The notes below the pieces were generated by a model that saw only the letters and a program-made list of their open reading frames with translations, did not search any database and was not told the origin of the DNA. Position numbers and translations under genes: made by a program. From Bacteroidales bacterium UBA6360 (lineage in GTDB: Bacteria; Bacteroidota; Bacteroidia; Bacteroidales; UBA932): 7,968 bases of DNA. Position 1 is the first letter of the stretch. The number at the start of each line of letters is the position of its first letter. Below, one piece after another: positions 1 to 5,491 of this stretch. The stretch spans positions 1 through 7,968 of the forward strand of contig DJRM01000090.1 of NCBI GenBank assembly GCA_002440085.1. The letters run 5' to 3'.

Positions 1-14
1 CCCGAAATGTCTAC

Positions 15-48
15 TTGACCTATCTGTGGGATAATTTTCCTTACTTTG
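15..48 (+). promoter_or_regulatory. Possible weak promoter of the toxin-antitoxin-like pair
   Basis: TTACTTTG at 41-48 matches the Bacteroidota -7 box TAnnTTTG at all but the second position, and TTG at 15-17 could be the -33 element. The 23-bp spacer is longer than the usual 19-21 bp, so the match is imperfect. It lies about 40 bp ahead of the first start codon at 90, which is a sensible place. This is a pattern match only. Confidence 0.25.
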
Positions 49-89
49 CATATTGGCTTACTGGTGTTAAACTTATATAGGATTAAGAG

Positions 90-239
90 ATGGATAAGGA
101 TACAAAGAAAGAAAAGTATGTTGCCTCTTGGGAGAAGGCTTCCCAAACGGACAAACCGAGGTACAACAGGACTTGGGAGGCCGTTTTGAAATTTCGGGGG
201 ACTGTCAAGGTCAATGACCCGACGCTCTATTACAGATAG
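90..239 (+). CDS. Small basic protein, candidate antitoxin partner of the PIN toxin
   Basis: A 49-residue reading frame begins at ATG 90 with an AGGA Shine-Dalgarno-like site at 79-82 and ends with TAG at 237-239. The product is rich in lysine and charged residues, starts MDKDTKKEKYVASWEKA, and has two tryptophans and a C-terminal LYYR. I do not recognise a DNA-binding fold such as ribbon-helix-helix or AbrB. It ends six bases before the start of the PIN-domain gene, the arrangement expected of an antitoxin-toxin pair. Antitoxin function is inferred from position and size alone. A short conserved protein co-transcribed with the PIN gene but not neutralising it would look the same. The frame is intact, unlike its partner. 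Confidence 0.6.
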   Translation: MDKDTKKEKYVASWEKASQTDKPRYNRTWEAVLKFRGTVKVNDPTLYYR

Positions 240-245
240 GCTGTC

Positions 246-665
246 ATGCGTGTTCTTATAGACACCTGTATCTTCGTCTTCATGATTTCGGACGAGGAAC
301 GCCTGTCGCCGGACGTGACGGAAATTCTCAGCGACTATGACACGGAACTCTGCATGAGCATGGAATCTGTCAAGGAACTTGTTATCGCTTACAGAAGCAA
401 TGGTTTCAATACTAAACGTTGGCGGAGTGCCACTGACTTGATTCATTCTATTTCTGACGAGTACTTCATTACAATTCTTCCCATCGGTTTCGAGACGATG
501 GTGACATACTCTCGTCTGTGAATAAATGATGCGGAGGGACATCACGATCCGAGCGATCATGTGATAATATCGCAGGCTCTTACAGAAAAGTTGCCGCTGA
601 TTTCAAGCGATCATAAATTTCTCTTTTATAGGAAACATGGGCTCGACCTGATTTATAACGAGTAG
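246..665 (+). pseudogene. PIN-domain (VapC-like) ribonuclease toxin interrupted by an in-frame TGA
   Basis: PIN-domain toxins are metal-dependent RNases that cut tRNA or other RNA through a cluster of acidic residues. The frame starts at ATG 246, six bases after the upstream small gene. The first half runs to a TGA at 519-521 (codon 92) and carries the PIN hallmarks: LIDTCIF with Asp6, and SVKELV with Glu44. The same frame stays open past the TGA for 47 more codons to TAG at 663-665. That second half reads as the rest of a PIN domain, with HHDPSDHVIISQAL (Asp101, Asp104) and LPLISSDHKF (Asp122). With the stop read through, the protein would be 139 residues, normal for the family. The break is one nonsense codon with no frameshift. 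From remembered relatives with YSRLRIN at this point, a CGA-to-TGA change is likely. The 91-residue product lacks two catalytic acids and should be inactive. TGA is a true stop in this genome, since the response regulator ends with it. Confidence 0.8.
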
Positions 666-666
666 T

Positions 667-694
667 CCTGTATTGATAGAGGAGAAATAGCAGG
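667..694. terminator. Weak hairpin between two convergent genes
   Basis: CCTGTATT at 667-674 can pair with AATA and CAGG at 686-694, leaving one bulged G at 690 and an 11-base loop. It fills the 29-bp gap between the end of the toxin remnant and the end of the kinase gene, which converge here. No T-tract follows on either strand, so it is at best a weak or factor-assisted terminator. Confidence 0.25.
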
Positions 695-1981
695 TTACAG
701 AACGATGGTGAAAACCGTGGCTTCGGGGGTGCTGGATGAGAGCTTGATGGTGCCGCCGTTGAGGCGCAGCATCTGACGGGAAAGGCTGAGGCCTACTCCG
801 GTGCCGGTGCTGCCCTTGGTCGTGAAGAACGGGACGAAAAGCTGCTCCTGGCTTGACTTGCTGAGCGGTTCGCCGTCGTTGGAGACGTCGATGACCGTGC
901 GGTCGCGCTTGTCGATGGAGGCCGTGATGGTGATGTTGCCTGCCCCCGCCTGAACGGCGTTTTTCACAAGATTGTTGAGGACCCGGGAAATCTGTCCGTA
1001 GTCGGCATAGAGGATTATGTCTTCGGAAAGTTCAGTGTAACTGACATTGACGGACGGCCAGTTTGTCTTGGCTATGTTCATGGCATCGGTAGCCACGTCC
1101 TTGAAATAGAATGCCTTGCGGACTGGAGTCGCGATGTGCGTAAGAGAGCGGTAGGACTGGACGAAGCTGATGAGTCCTTCTGACGATGATGCTATGGTGC
1201 CTAGTGCCGAGCGGATGTCGTCCTCGCTGTAGGCCGGCAGGTTCTGGGAGAGTGCCGAACTGAGAGATGCAATCGGTGTCACGGTGTTCATGATTTCGTG
1301 CGTCAGTACCCTGATGAGCCGAGTCCACGATTCCGTCTCGTTGTCCTCCATTTCTCTGGTTATGTCATTGAAGGTCACGATTCTGACCTCCGCCGAATGG
1401 AGTCTTGCCGTGCACGCGCTCACAGAGAACTGAACCGTTCCCCGCTCCGACTGGAACGACGCATGAATCTCCGAGCCGTCCGCGCTTCTGAACGCTTCCG
1501 CAAGTTCCGCCGATATGCGTTCGACTTGCCTCAGATTCGATATGTCCGCCATCCCGAGCAGACCTCTGGCGACGGCGTTGCTGTAATCAACCTTTTCTCC
1601 GTCAAGGACGATGACCCCGCTCTGAACGTGGTCCAGCATAAGGGCAAAATAGCGGTCCCGCTCGCGGATGTCATTCTTTTCCGCCTCGAAAATGGAGCGC
1701 AGGCGGTTCAGCGAGCGGTTGAGGCGTCGGTTGCCGCGCCCGTCCTCCGAGTAGCGGAACGCCGATTCCCCACTGCCGAGCGCGTCGGACATAAAATCTA
1801 TCTTGTTGATAATCTTTCTTTTGGTAGAGAATCTTGTGAGCAGGACGGCAAGAGCGACTGCAACAACCAGAATTGCCGCGAATGCAGCCTCAGGGTGATT
1901 GCCCAAGACCTCTTTCGCCGCTCCGTCATAGGCCGGCAGCAGAGCGGCTGCAGCCATATATCCCCACCACCGCATCGTCAT
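695..1981 (-). CDS. Sensor histidine kinase of an NtrC-type two-component system
   Basis: This 428-residue membrane kinase should autophosphorylate and pass phosphate to the regulator encoded just upstream. The N-terminus has a weak hydrophobic stretch (about 5-17) and a clear membrane segment (about 32-48), joined by only about 14 residues, so there is no substantial periplasmic sensor. A charged linker (about 50-110) leads to a PAS-like domain (about 111-208). The phosphoacceptor motif LTHEIMNT places the histidine at 228. The ATPase domain has an N-box (NNLVKNAVQA, Asn337 and Asn341), the DVSNDG motif (Asp369), FVPFFTTK (383-389) and GTGVGLSLSR (393-402). All catalytic boxes are intact. 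Its ATG at 1981 overlaps the regulator's TGA in an ATGA junction, indicating translational coupling. The small sensor region suggests sensing within the membrane or through the PAS domain. The ligand is unknown. Confidence 0.93.
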   Translation of the reverse strand: MTMRWWGYMAAAALLPAYDGAAKEVLGNHPEAAFAAILVVAVALAVLLTRFSTKRKIINKIDFMSDALGSGESAFRYSEDGRGNRRLNRSLNRLRSIFEAEKNDIRERDRYFALMLDHVQSGVIVLDGEKVDYSNAVARGLLGMADISNLRQVERISAELAEAFRSADGSEIHASFQSERGTVQFSVSACTARLHSAEVRIVTFNDITREMEDNETESWTRLIRVLTHEIMNTVTPIASLSSALSQNLPAYSEDDIRSALGTIASSSEGLISFVQSYRSLTHIATPVRKAFYFKDVATDAMNIAKTNWPSVNVSYTELSEDIILYADYGQISRVLNNLVKNAVQAGAGNITITASIDKRDRTVIDVSNDGEPLSKSSQEQLFVPFFTTKGSTGTGVGLSLSRQMLRLNGGTIKLSSSTPEATVFTIVL

Positions 1982-3315
1982 ATCCCGTATTTCTTCAGTT
2001 TTGCATAGAGCGTCGGACGGCTGATGTTCAGAGACTTGGCGACGAGGGATATGTTCCCTCCAAACCGGCTCATCGCGGCGCGGATGGTCTTTTCCTCGAC
2101 GCTTTCCATCGTGTCTGCTGCGGATATTTCAGTCTCCTGCACGTTTGCGCCGGCGCTCTCAAGTCCGAGGCTCGCGATGGTTTCCTCGTCCGCGAGAATC
2201 ACGGCCTTTTCGATGCAGTTCCGCAGCTCGCGTATGTTCCCCGGCCATCCGTAGCTCTCCATCTCCGCGACTGCGGTCTGTGAGAATCCCGTCACCTCTC
2301 GTCCATATTTCCCGGCAAATTCCGCAAGGAACTGCTCAGCCAGCGGCAGAATCGCGTCCGGACGCCTTCTCAGCGGAGGCAGTTCGAGACTTATTGTGTT
2401 GAGGCGGTAGTAGAGATCTTCGCGGAACAGCCCGTCGCGCACGAGGGCAGGAACGTCGGCGTTTGTTGCGCAGATCAGGCGGATGTCAACCGGAATGCTC
2501 CTTGTCTCGCCGACCCTGGTCACGCTGCGGCTCTGGAGCACGCGAAGCAGCTTTGCCTGCGACTGCTGCGGGATGTTGGCAATCTCGTCGAGGAAGAGCG
2601 TGCCGCCGTTCGCCTGTTCGAACTTGCCTGCATGGTCGGACTTCGCGTCCGTGAACGCGCCCTTGACGTGTCCGAACAGCTCACTCTCGAAGAGTGTCTC
2701 GGTGATTGCCCCGGCATCCACGCAGACCATCGGCCCGGCTGCGCGTCCCGAAAGAGTGTGAATCTCATGTGCAAGCACGTCCTTTCCGGTTCCGTTTTCT
2801 CCGGTAATCAGCACAGTGGCGTCCGTTGCCGCGATTTTCTCCACGTCGCCGCGCAGCCTCCGCATCGCCGTGCTCTCACCCCAGAACATCCTCGGCCCGT
2901 CGTCGGCCGCCTTGACCTTCGGCACGGACTTTTTCCTGTCACGTATTCCCGTAAGCGTCTCAATTAGCTTCGCGTTGTCCCATGGCTTCACAACAAAATC
3001 CTCCGCCCCGCGTTTCATTCCTTCCACCGCCAGCGCGATGTCCGCATAGGCCGTGAACAGCACCACTGCCTGCTCCGGCCACCGCGACTTTATTTCCGAC
3101 AGCCAGAAAAGTCCCTCGTTACCCGTGTTGATGTCCGTCTTGAAGTTCATGTCCAGAAGAATCACGTCCGGTCTCAGGCTCTCCACTGTCCTCACCAGCG
3201 ACACCGGCGAGGCCAGCGTCTCCACCCGCTCGAAGCATCCTCCAAGCAGTATCTTCAGCGCTTCCCGAATCCCCTGATTGTCGTCAACGACCAATATTTT
3301 TCCCTTTTTCGCCAT
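1978..3315 (-). CDS. Sigma-54-dependent response regulator, NtrC family
   Basis: This 445-residue activator uses ATP to open sigma-54 RNA polymerase promoters when phosphorylated. The receiver domain (about 5-125) has the acidic pair Asp11-Asp12, phosphoacceptor Asp55 in ILLDMNF, Thr88 and Lys110. The AAA+ domain (about 145-370) has Walker A GENGTGKD (172-179), the sigma-54-contacting GAFTDA loop (219-224), Walker B LFLDE (240-244), candidate arginine fingers in FREDLYYRLN (297-306) and GNIRELRN (359-366). The C-terminal Fis-type helix-turn-helix covers about 405-443 (GGNISLVAKSLNISRPTLYAKL). I chose ATG 3315 because MAKKGKILVVDD is a typical family start. An in-frame ATG at 3501 would add 62 residues that only translate the intergenic repeats. 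The gene leads a two-gene unit with the kinase. Its target promoters are not visible here; the leftward permease gene is a plausible relative of its regulon. Confidence 0.94.
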   Translation of the reverse strand: MAKKGKILVVDDNQGIREALKILLGGCFERVETLASPVSLVRTVESLRPDVILLDMNFKTDINTGNEGLFWLSEIKSRWPEQAVVLFTAYADIALAVEGMKRGAEDFVVKPWDNAKLIETLTGIRDRKKSVPKVKAADDGPRMFWGESTAMRRLRGDVEKIAATDATVLITGENGTGKDVLAHEIHTLSGRAAGPMVCVDAGAITETLFESELFGHVKGAFTDAKSDHAGKFEQANGGTLFLDEIANIPQQSQAKLLRVLQSRSVTRVGETRSIPVDIRLICATNADVPALVRDGLFREDLYYRLNTISLELPPLRRRPDAILPLAEQFLAEFAGKYGREVTGFSQTAVAEMESYGWPGNIRELRNCIEKAVILADEETIASLGLESAGANVQETEISAADTMESVEEKTIRAAMSRFGGNISLVAKSLNISRPTLYAKLKKYGI

Positions 3316-3324
3316 AATAGCCCG

Positions 3325-3354
3325 CAATTTACTCTCATTTCCCCGAATATCCAA
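3325..3354 (-). promoter_or_regulatory. Candidate promoter of the regulator-kinase operon
   Basis: On the minus strand TTG (3354-3352), inside a TTTTTGG run, is followed after 20 bp by TAAATTG (3331-3325), close to the Bacteroidota TAnnTTTG box but one T short. Transcription would start only a few bases before the ATG at 3315, giving a nearly leaderless message. The TTG lies inside the inverted copy of the TTTTGGATA repeat, so a protein bound to that repeat would cover the promoter. Confidence 0.4.
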
Positions 3355-3451
3355 AAATCGGCCCCCATTGCATTGACTTTTGGATAAAAACCGCCTGTTA
3401 TTGCCTTGACTTTTGGATGATTTTAGGTATTTATAGCCTTGACTTTTGGAT
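3348..3451 (+). repeat. 33-bp-phased direct repeat array with one inverted copy
   Basis: TTGACTTTTGGAT occurs identically at 3373-3385, 3406-3418 and 3439-3451, with starts exactly 33 bp apart. Upstream flanks are also similar (ATTGCA, ATTGCC, ATAGCC), while the rest of each unit differs. An inverted, one-mismatch copy (TATCCAAAAATC) sits at 3348-3359 on the regulator side. Thirty-three base pairs is about three helical turns, so bound proteins would sit on nearly the same DNA face. The third copy supplies the -33 TTG of the ATPase promoter and the inverted copy supplies that of the leftward promoter. Because 33 is a multiple of three, the array also translates as an 11-residue SKSQ repeat on the minus strand, which I regard as incidental. 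Likely roles are an operator array or the signature of a mobile ATPase cassette. Confidence 0.85.
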
Positions 3452-3467
3452 AAAATGTCTATATTTG
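3439..3467 (+). promoter_or_regulatory. Bacteroidota-type promoter of the ATPase gene
   Basis: TATATTTG at 3460-3467 is a perfect TAnnTTTG -7 box. TTG at 3439-3441, the first bases of the third 33-bp repeat, lies 18 bp upstream as the -33 element. Transcription would begin near 3474, giving a leader of about 20 bases to the ATG at 3495. This supports that start over the in-frame ATG at 3417, which lies upstream of the promoter. Confidence 0.65.
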
Positions 3468-3494
3468 CATTGCTTTTCAATAACTTGCATAGAT

Positions 3495-4838
3495 ATGGCA
3501 TACTACAAGAGAAATATAGACAAAAAACTTCTTGAATGGAAGGATGCTCCGAGGAGAAAGCCGCTGCTGATAAGAGGGGCGAGACAAGTGGGAAAATCTA
3601 CTGCGGTAAGGCAATTAGGCAAGGGTTTCAAGCACTTTGTGGAGATAAACCTTGAACGTCAGCCGTCCGTTCGTCAGCTGTTTACGAAGAACATAGATGT
3701 GTTCCGTACCTGTGAAGGAATCAGCGCAATTTCCGGGATTCCAATTATCGCTGGCGAGACATTGCTTTTCATAGATGAGATACAGACCAGTCAGGAGGCG
3801 ATAATGTCATTGCGCTATTTCAAGGAAGACTATCCTGACCTGCACGTCATTGCGGCCGGTTCGCTTCTGGAGTTCGCCTTGGAGGAATTGCCGTCTTTCG
3901 GGGTCGGCAGAATACGTTCTCTCTATATGTATCCATTCTCTTTTGATGAATTTCTTTTAGCGCAAGGACTTGATACCACTGTTGATTACAAACATAAGGC
4001 TTCAGCCTCGTCCCCGCTTCCCGAAGCGGTCCACGACAAATTGATTGACCAGTTAAAGACTTTCTATCTCGTTGGTGGAATGCCGGCAGCAGTCTCCGAA
4101 TGGGTGGAATCACAGAGTTATATAGAGTGTGCGCGTGTGCATAGTGACATACTGGACACCTATCAGGATGACTTTTCCAAGTATAAGGCGAGGATATCTC
4201 CGGCGTTGCTGAGAAAGACTCTGCGGTCAGTCGCATTGCAGGCCGGAAGCAAATTCGTGTTCAGTCAAGTCGCGGACGATGTCCACTCGTCAGCTATCAG
4301 AGATGCCCTTCATCTGCTGACATTGGCCGGACTGATAAAGCCGGTTACGCACAGCGACGGAAATGGCCTGCCCTTGGGAGCGGAAGAAAATGCCGGTTAT
4401 ACAAAATATCTTTTCATGGATTTGGGGCTGATGCAGACGATGCTCGGCACACCTGCATCAGATGTTCTCCTCTCATCAGAAACGGATTTTGTAAACAAAG
4501 GCCCGGCGTCAGAAATGTTTGCGGGGCTGGAACTGATGAAGAACCACGACTGCTTTCAAAAGTCGGAAATGTATTATTGGCAGAATATGGCACGTGGAAC
4601 GAACGCTGAGATTGACTATCTGGAGGTCAAGGACGGCAAGGTTCTTCCGATTGAGGTGAAGGCCAACACAAAAGGCAGTATGCAGAGTCTGTGGCTGTTC
4701 ATGAGGAAGAAGGGGCTTTTCAATGCTGTCCGTACTTCTCTGGAAAACTTTGGCGAGTTCGAGTACATCGACAAGGAGGACAACAATTCGCATCGTCATG
4801 TCAATGTCATCCCTCTCTATGCCTTGAGCAACCTGTAA
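3495..4838 (+). CDS. AAA+ ATPase with C-terminal DUF4143 / nuclease-like region
   Basis: This 447-residue protein belongs to the AAA_14/DUF4143 ATPase group, often present in many copies in Bacteroidota and archaea, with no settled function. The ATPase domain (about 20-150) has Walker A GARQVGKST (28-36), Walker B LLFIDEIQ (90-97, Asp94-Glu95) and a sensor-like VIAAGSLLEF (118-127). The family signature VGRIRSLYMYPFSFDEFL follows at 137-154, then YLVGGMPAAV (191-200). The C-terminal half is DUF4143-like. It ends with EIDY (372-375) and IEVK (386-389), spaced like the D-(E)xK core of PD-(D/E)XK nucleases; whether it cuts DNA is unknown. No Shine-Dalgarno site is visible, only an AT-rich leader. 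The gene opposes its neighbours, has its own promoter and terminator-like hairpin, and separates the permease from the two-component genes, which suggests a mobile or cargo gene. No transposase is visible nearby. Confidence 0.9.
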   Translation: MAYYKRNIDKKLLEWKDAPRRKPLLIRGARQVGKSTAVRQLGKGFKHFVEINLERQPSVRQLFTKNIDVFRTCEGISAISGIPIIAGETLLFIDEIQTSQEAIMSLRYFKEDYPDLHVIAAGSLLEFALEELPSFGVGRIRSLYMYPFSFDEFLLAQGLDTTVDYKHKASASSPLPEAVHDKLIDQLKTFYLVGGMPAAVSEWVESQSYIECARVHSDILDTYQDDFSKYKARISPALLRKTLRSVALQAGSKFVFSQVADDVHSSAIRDALHLLTLAGLIKPVTHSDGNGLPLGAEENAGYTKYLFMDLGLMQTMLGTPASDVLLSSETDFVNKGPASEMFAGLELMKNHDCFQKSEMYYWQNMARGTNAEIDYLEVKDGKVLPIEVKANTKGSMQSLWLFMRKKGLFNAVRTSLENFGEFEYIDKEDNNSHRHVNVIPLYALSNL

Positions 4839-4860
4839 CGAGGCAATGGTAAGAAAAAAT

Positions 4861-4915
4861 GCGCTATAATCTGCGGAAAGTGCAAATTCTTGTGAATTTC
4901 CGCAGATTATAACGC
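4861..4915. terminator. Long near-perfect hairpin after the ATPase gene
   Basis: The arms 4861-4879 and 4897-4915 pair at 18 of 19 positions, with the core TATAATCTGCGGAAA against TTTCCGCAGATTATA and a 17-base loop. It lies 22 bp after the ATPase stop. On the plus strand only a short GTGTTTTG follows. On the minus strand the stem is followed by ATTTTTTCTT, a strong U-tract, so it should also stop leftward transcripts before they run antisense into the ATPase. A long palindrome of this kind could also be a protein-binding site or a cassette boundary. Confidence 0.7.
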
Positions 4916-5014
4916 GGTGTTTTGCAGCCAATATCCTCCCGTTTCCACTCCGAGAGGGCATTATAGATCTTTTTTATGTAATGGCTGCTAAATCAACGAC
5001 ATATGTAGATGCAC

Positions 5015-5067
5015 TGCACCATTCCGAGATTTTTATGTGGTATGTTTTGCACCGTTCTGAGACTTTT
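5015..5067 (+). repeat. Second 33-bp-spaced direct repeat pair
   Basis: TGCACCATTCCGAGATTTTT at 5015-5034 and TGCACCGTTCTGAGACTTTT at 5048-5067 match at 17 of 20 positions and start exactly 33 bp apart. The spacing equals that of the array ahead of the ATPase, and both families contain a GACTTTT-like core a short way after TGC. On the plus strand the pair translates as LHHSEIF and LHRSETF in an 11-residue period. No gene follows that it could serve, so it may be a relic of a second repeat-controlled gene. Confidence 0.6.
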
Positions 5068-5112
5068 GTACGGAGATTCATTTTTGGGGGAGGACTTATT
5101 AGACAAAAGAAA

Positions 5113-5139
5113 CCTCCGTCCAAGTCACAGGGGCGGAGG
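5113..5139 (-). terminator. Rho-independent terminator for leftward transcription
   Basis: CCTCCGTCC at 5113-5121 pairs with 5131-5139 through nine base pairs including one G-T wobble, with a nine-base loop. Read on the minus strand the GC-rich stem is followed by TTTCTTTTGTCT, a classic U-rich tail. The nearest leftward gene is the permease, ending about 350 bp upstream in that direction. It probably ends the permease transcript, or belonged to a gene now lost. Confidence 0.7.
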
Positions 5140-5266
5140 CTTATCGTATCAAATGGTATTATATATGTTTAACTAAACAGTTATACATTTAATCAAAGAG
5201 CATACCACACTCGACTGAAGCCCCTCAAACGGCGATTTTGAGAATTGTTTAGGAGAACACCTTGGT

Positions 5267-5491
5267 GTAAAAGTCGCATAAAAGGATGGGATGCAAGGCG
5301 GACGGCGCGGGTGACGCCATTGGAGTCATGAGACGCATCAGCGTCGTGCGGAGAACAGCGAAGCGAGAGCATTGTGCGATGGCGCGCACGGAGCACCACT
5401 TCCCATTCGAGGGGACGGGAGGGGTCAATTAGATGGTGAGCATTTCATCAAGACCTGCAACGCGGCAGACCGCCTTTTATGCGGCTTTTAC
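5267..5491. mobile_element. 225-bp MITE-like element with 19-bp terminal inverted repeats
   Basis: The left end GTAAAAGTCGCATAAAAGG (5267-5285) and the right end CCTTTTATGCGGCTTTTAC (5473-5491) are inverted copies matching at 18 of 19 positions. The inside holds no credible gene but has three small hairpins: GGCG/CGCC at 5304-5318, GACGC/GCGTC at 5332-5345 and GTGCG/CGCAC at 5374-5389. The first 33 bp recur with one mismatch at 7936-7968, including interior bases absent from the right end, which shows a dispersed repeat rather than a local palindrome. The right end contains the permease stop codon. I see no clear target-site duplication and no transposase. A structured intergenic repeat of REP/BIME type is the alternative. 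Confidence 0.55.

Larger units (their letters stand above)
4916..5266. other. Gene-free intergenic stretch
   Basis: I see no credible protein gene here. A 63-codon plus-strand frame at 4981-5172 has no family resemblance, and it is explained by the 11-residue translation of the 33-bp repeat pair plus the terminator hairpin. The stretch contains that repeat pair (5015-5067), a leftward terminator (5113-5139), the small inverted repeat TAACT/AGTTA near 5170-5183, and a 6-bp hairpin CTCAAA/TTTGAG at 5224-5242 with no T-tract. Its low-GC composition contrasts with the GC-rich permease gene to the right. Confidence 0.6.

Noticed and set aside
519..521. TGA recoded as selenocysteine or another sense codon in the PIN gene
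   Set aside because: No selenocysteine-type hairpin is apparent just after it, the position is not a catalytic cysteine site, and TGA is the normal stop of the response regulator gene.
1298..2283. Long plus-strand open frames opposite the kinase and regulator genes
   Set aside because: They are antisense shadows in GC-rich coding DNA, rich in Arg, Pro and Ser, with no domain motifs. The minus-strand genes have complete conserved motifs.
3348..3451. CRISPR array
   Set aside because: The repeated core is only about 13-18 bp, there are three direct copies with 15-20 bp of filler, and no cas genes are present. Promoter elements are built into the repeat instead.
3417..3494. 26-residue N-terminal extension of the ATPase
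   Set aside because: ATG 3417 lies upstream of the TATATTTG promoter box and inside the repeat array. MAYYKRNID at 3495 is the typical family start.
3316..3501. 62-residue N-terminal extension of the response regulator with an 11-residue SKSQ repeat
   Set aside because: The 33-bp intergenic repeats keep the frame open because 33 is divisible by three. Family members start at MAKKGKILVVDD, and the upstream ATG at 3501 overlaps the ATPase start on the other strand.
4588..4606. TGGCACG resembling the -24 box of a sigma-54 promoter
   Set aside because: It lies inside the ATPase coding sequence and the required GC at the -12 position is missing.
4981..5172. 63-codon plus-strand frame with LHRSE and SKSQG-like stretches
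   Set aside because: It is made of the 33-bp repeat pair and the terminator hairpin, with no family similarity. Its SKSQGR comes from the terminator, and its DNA does not match the upstream repeat array.
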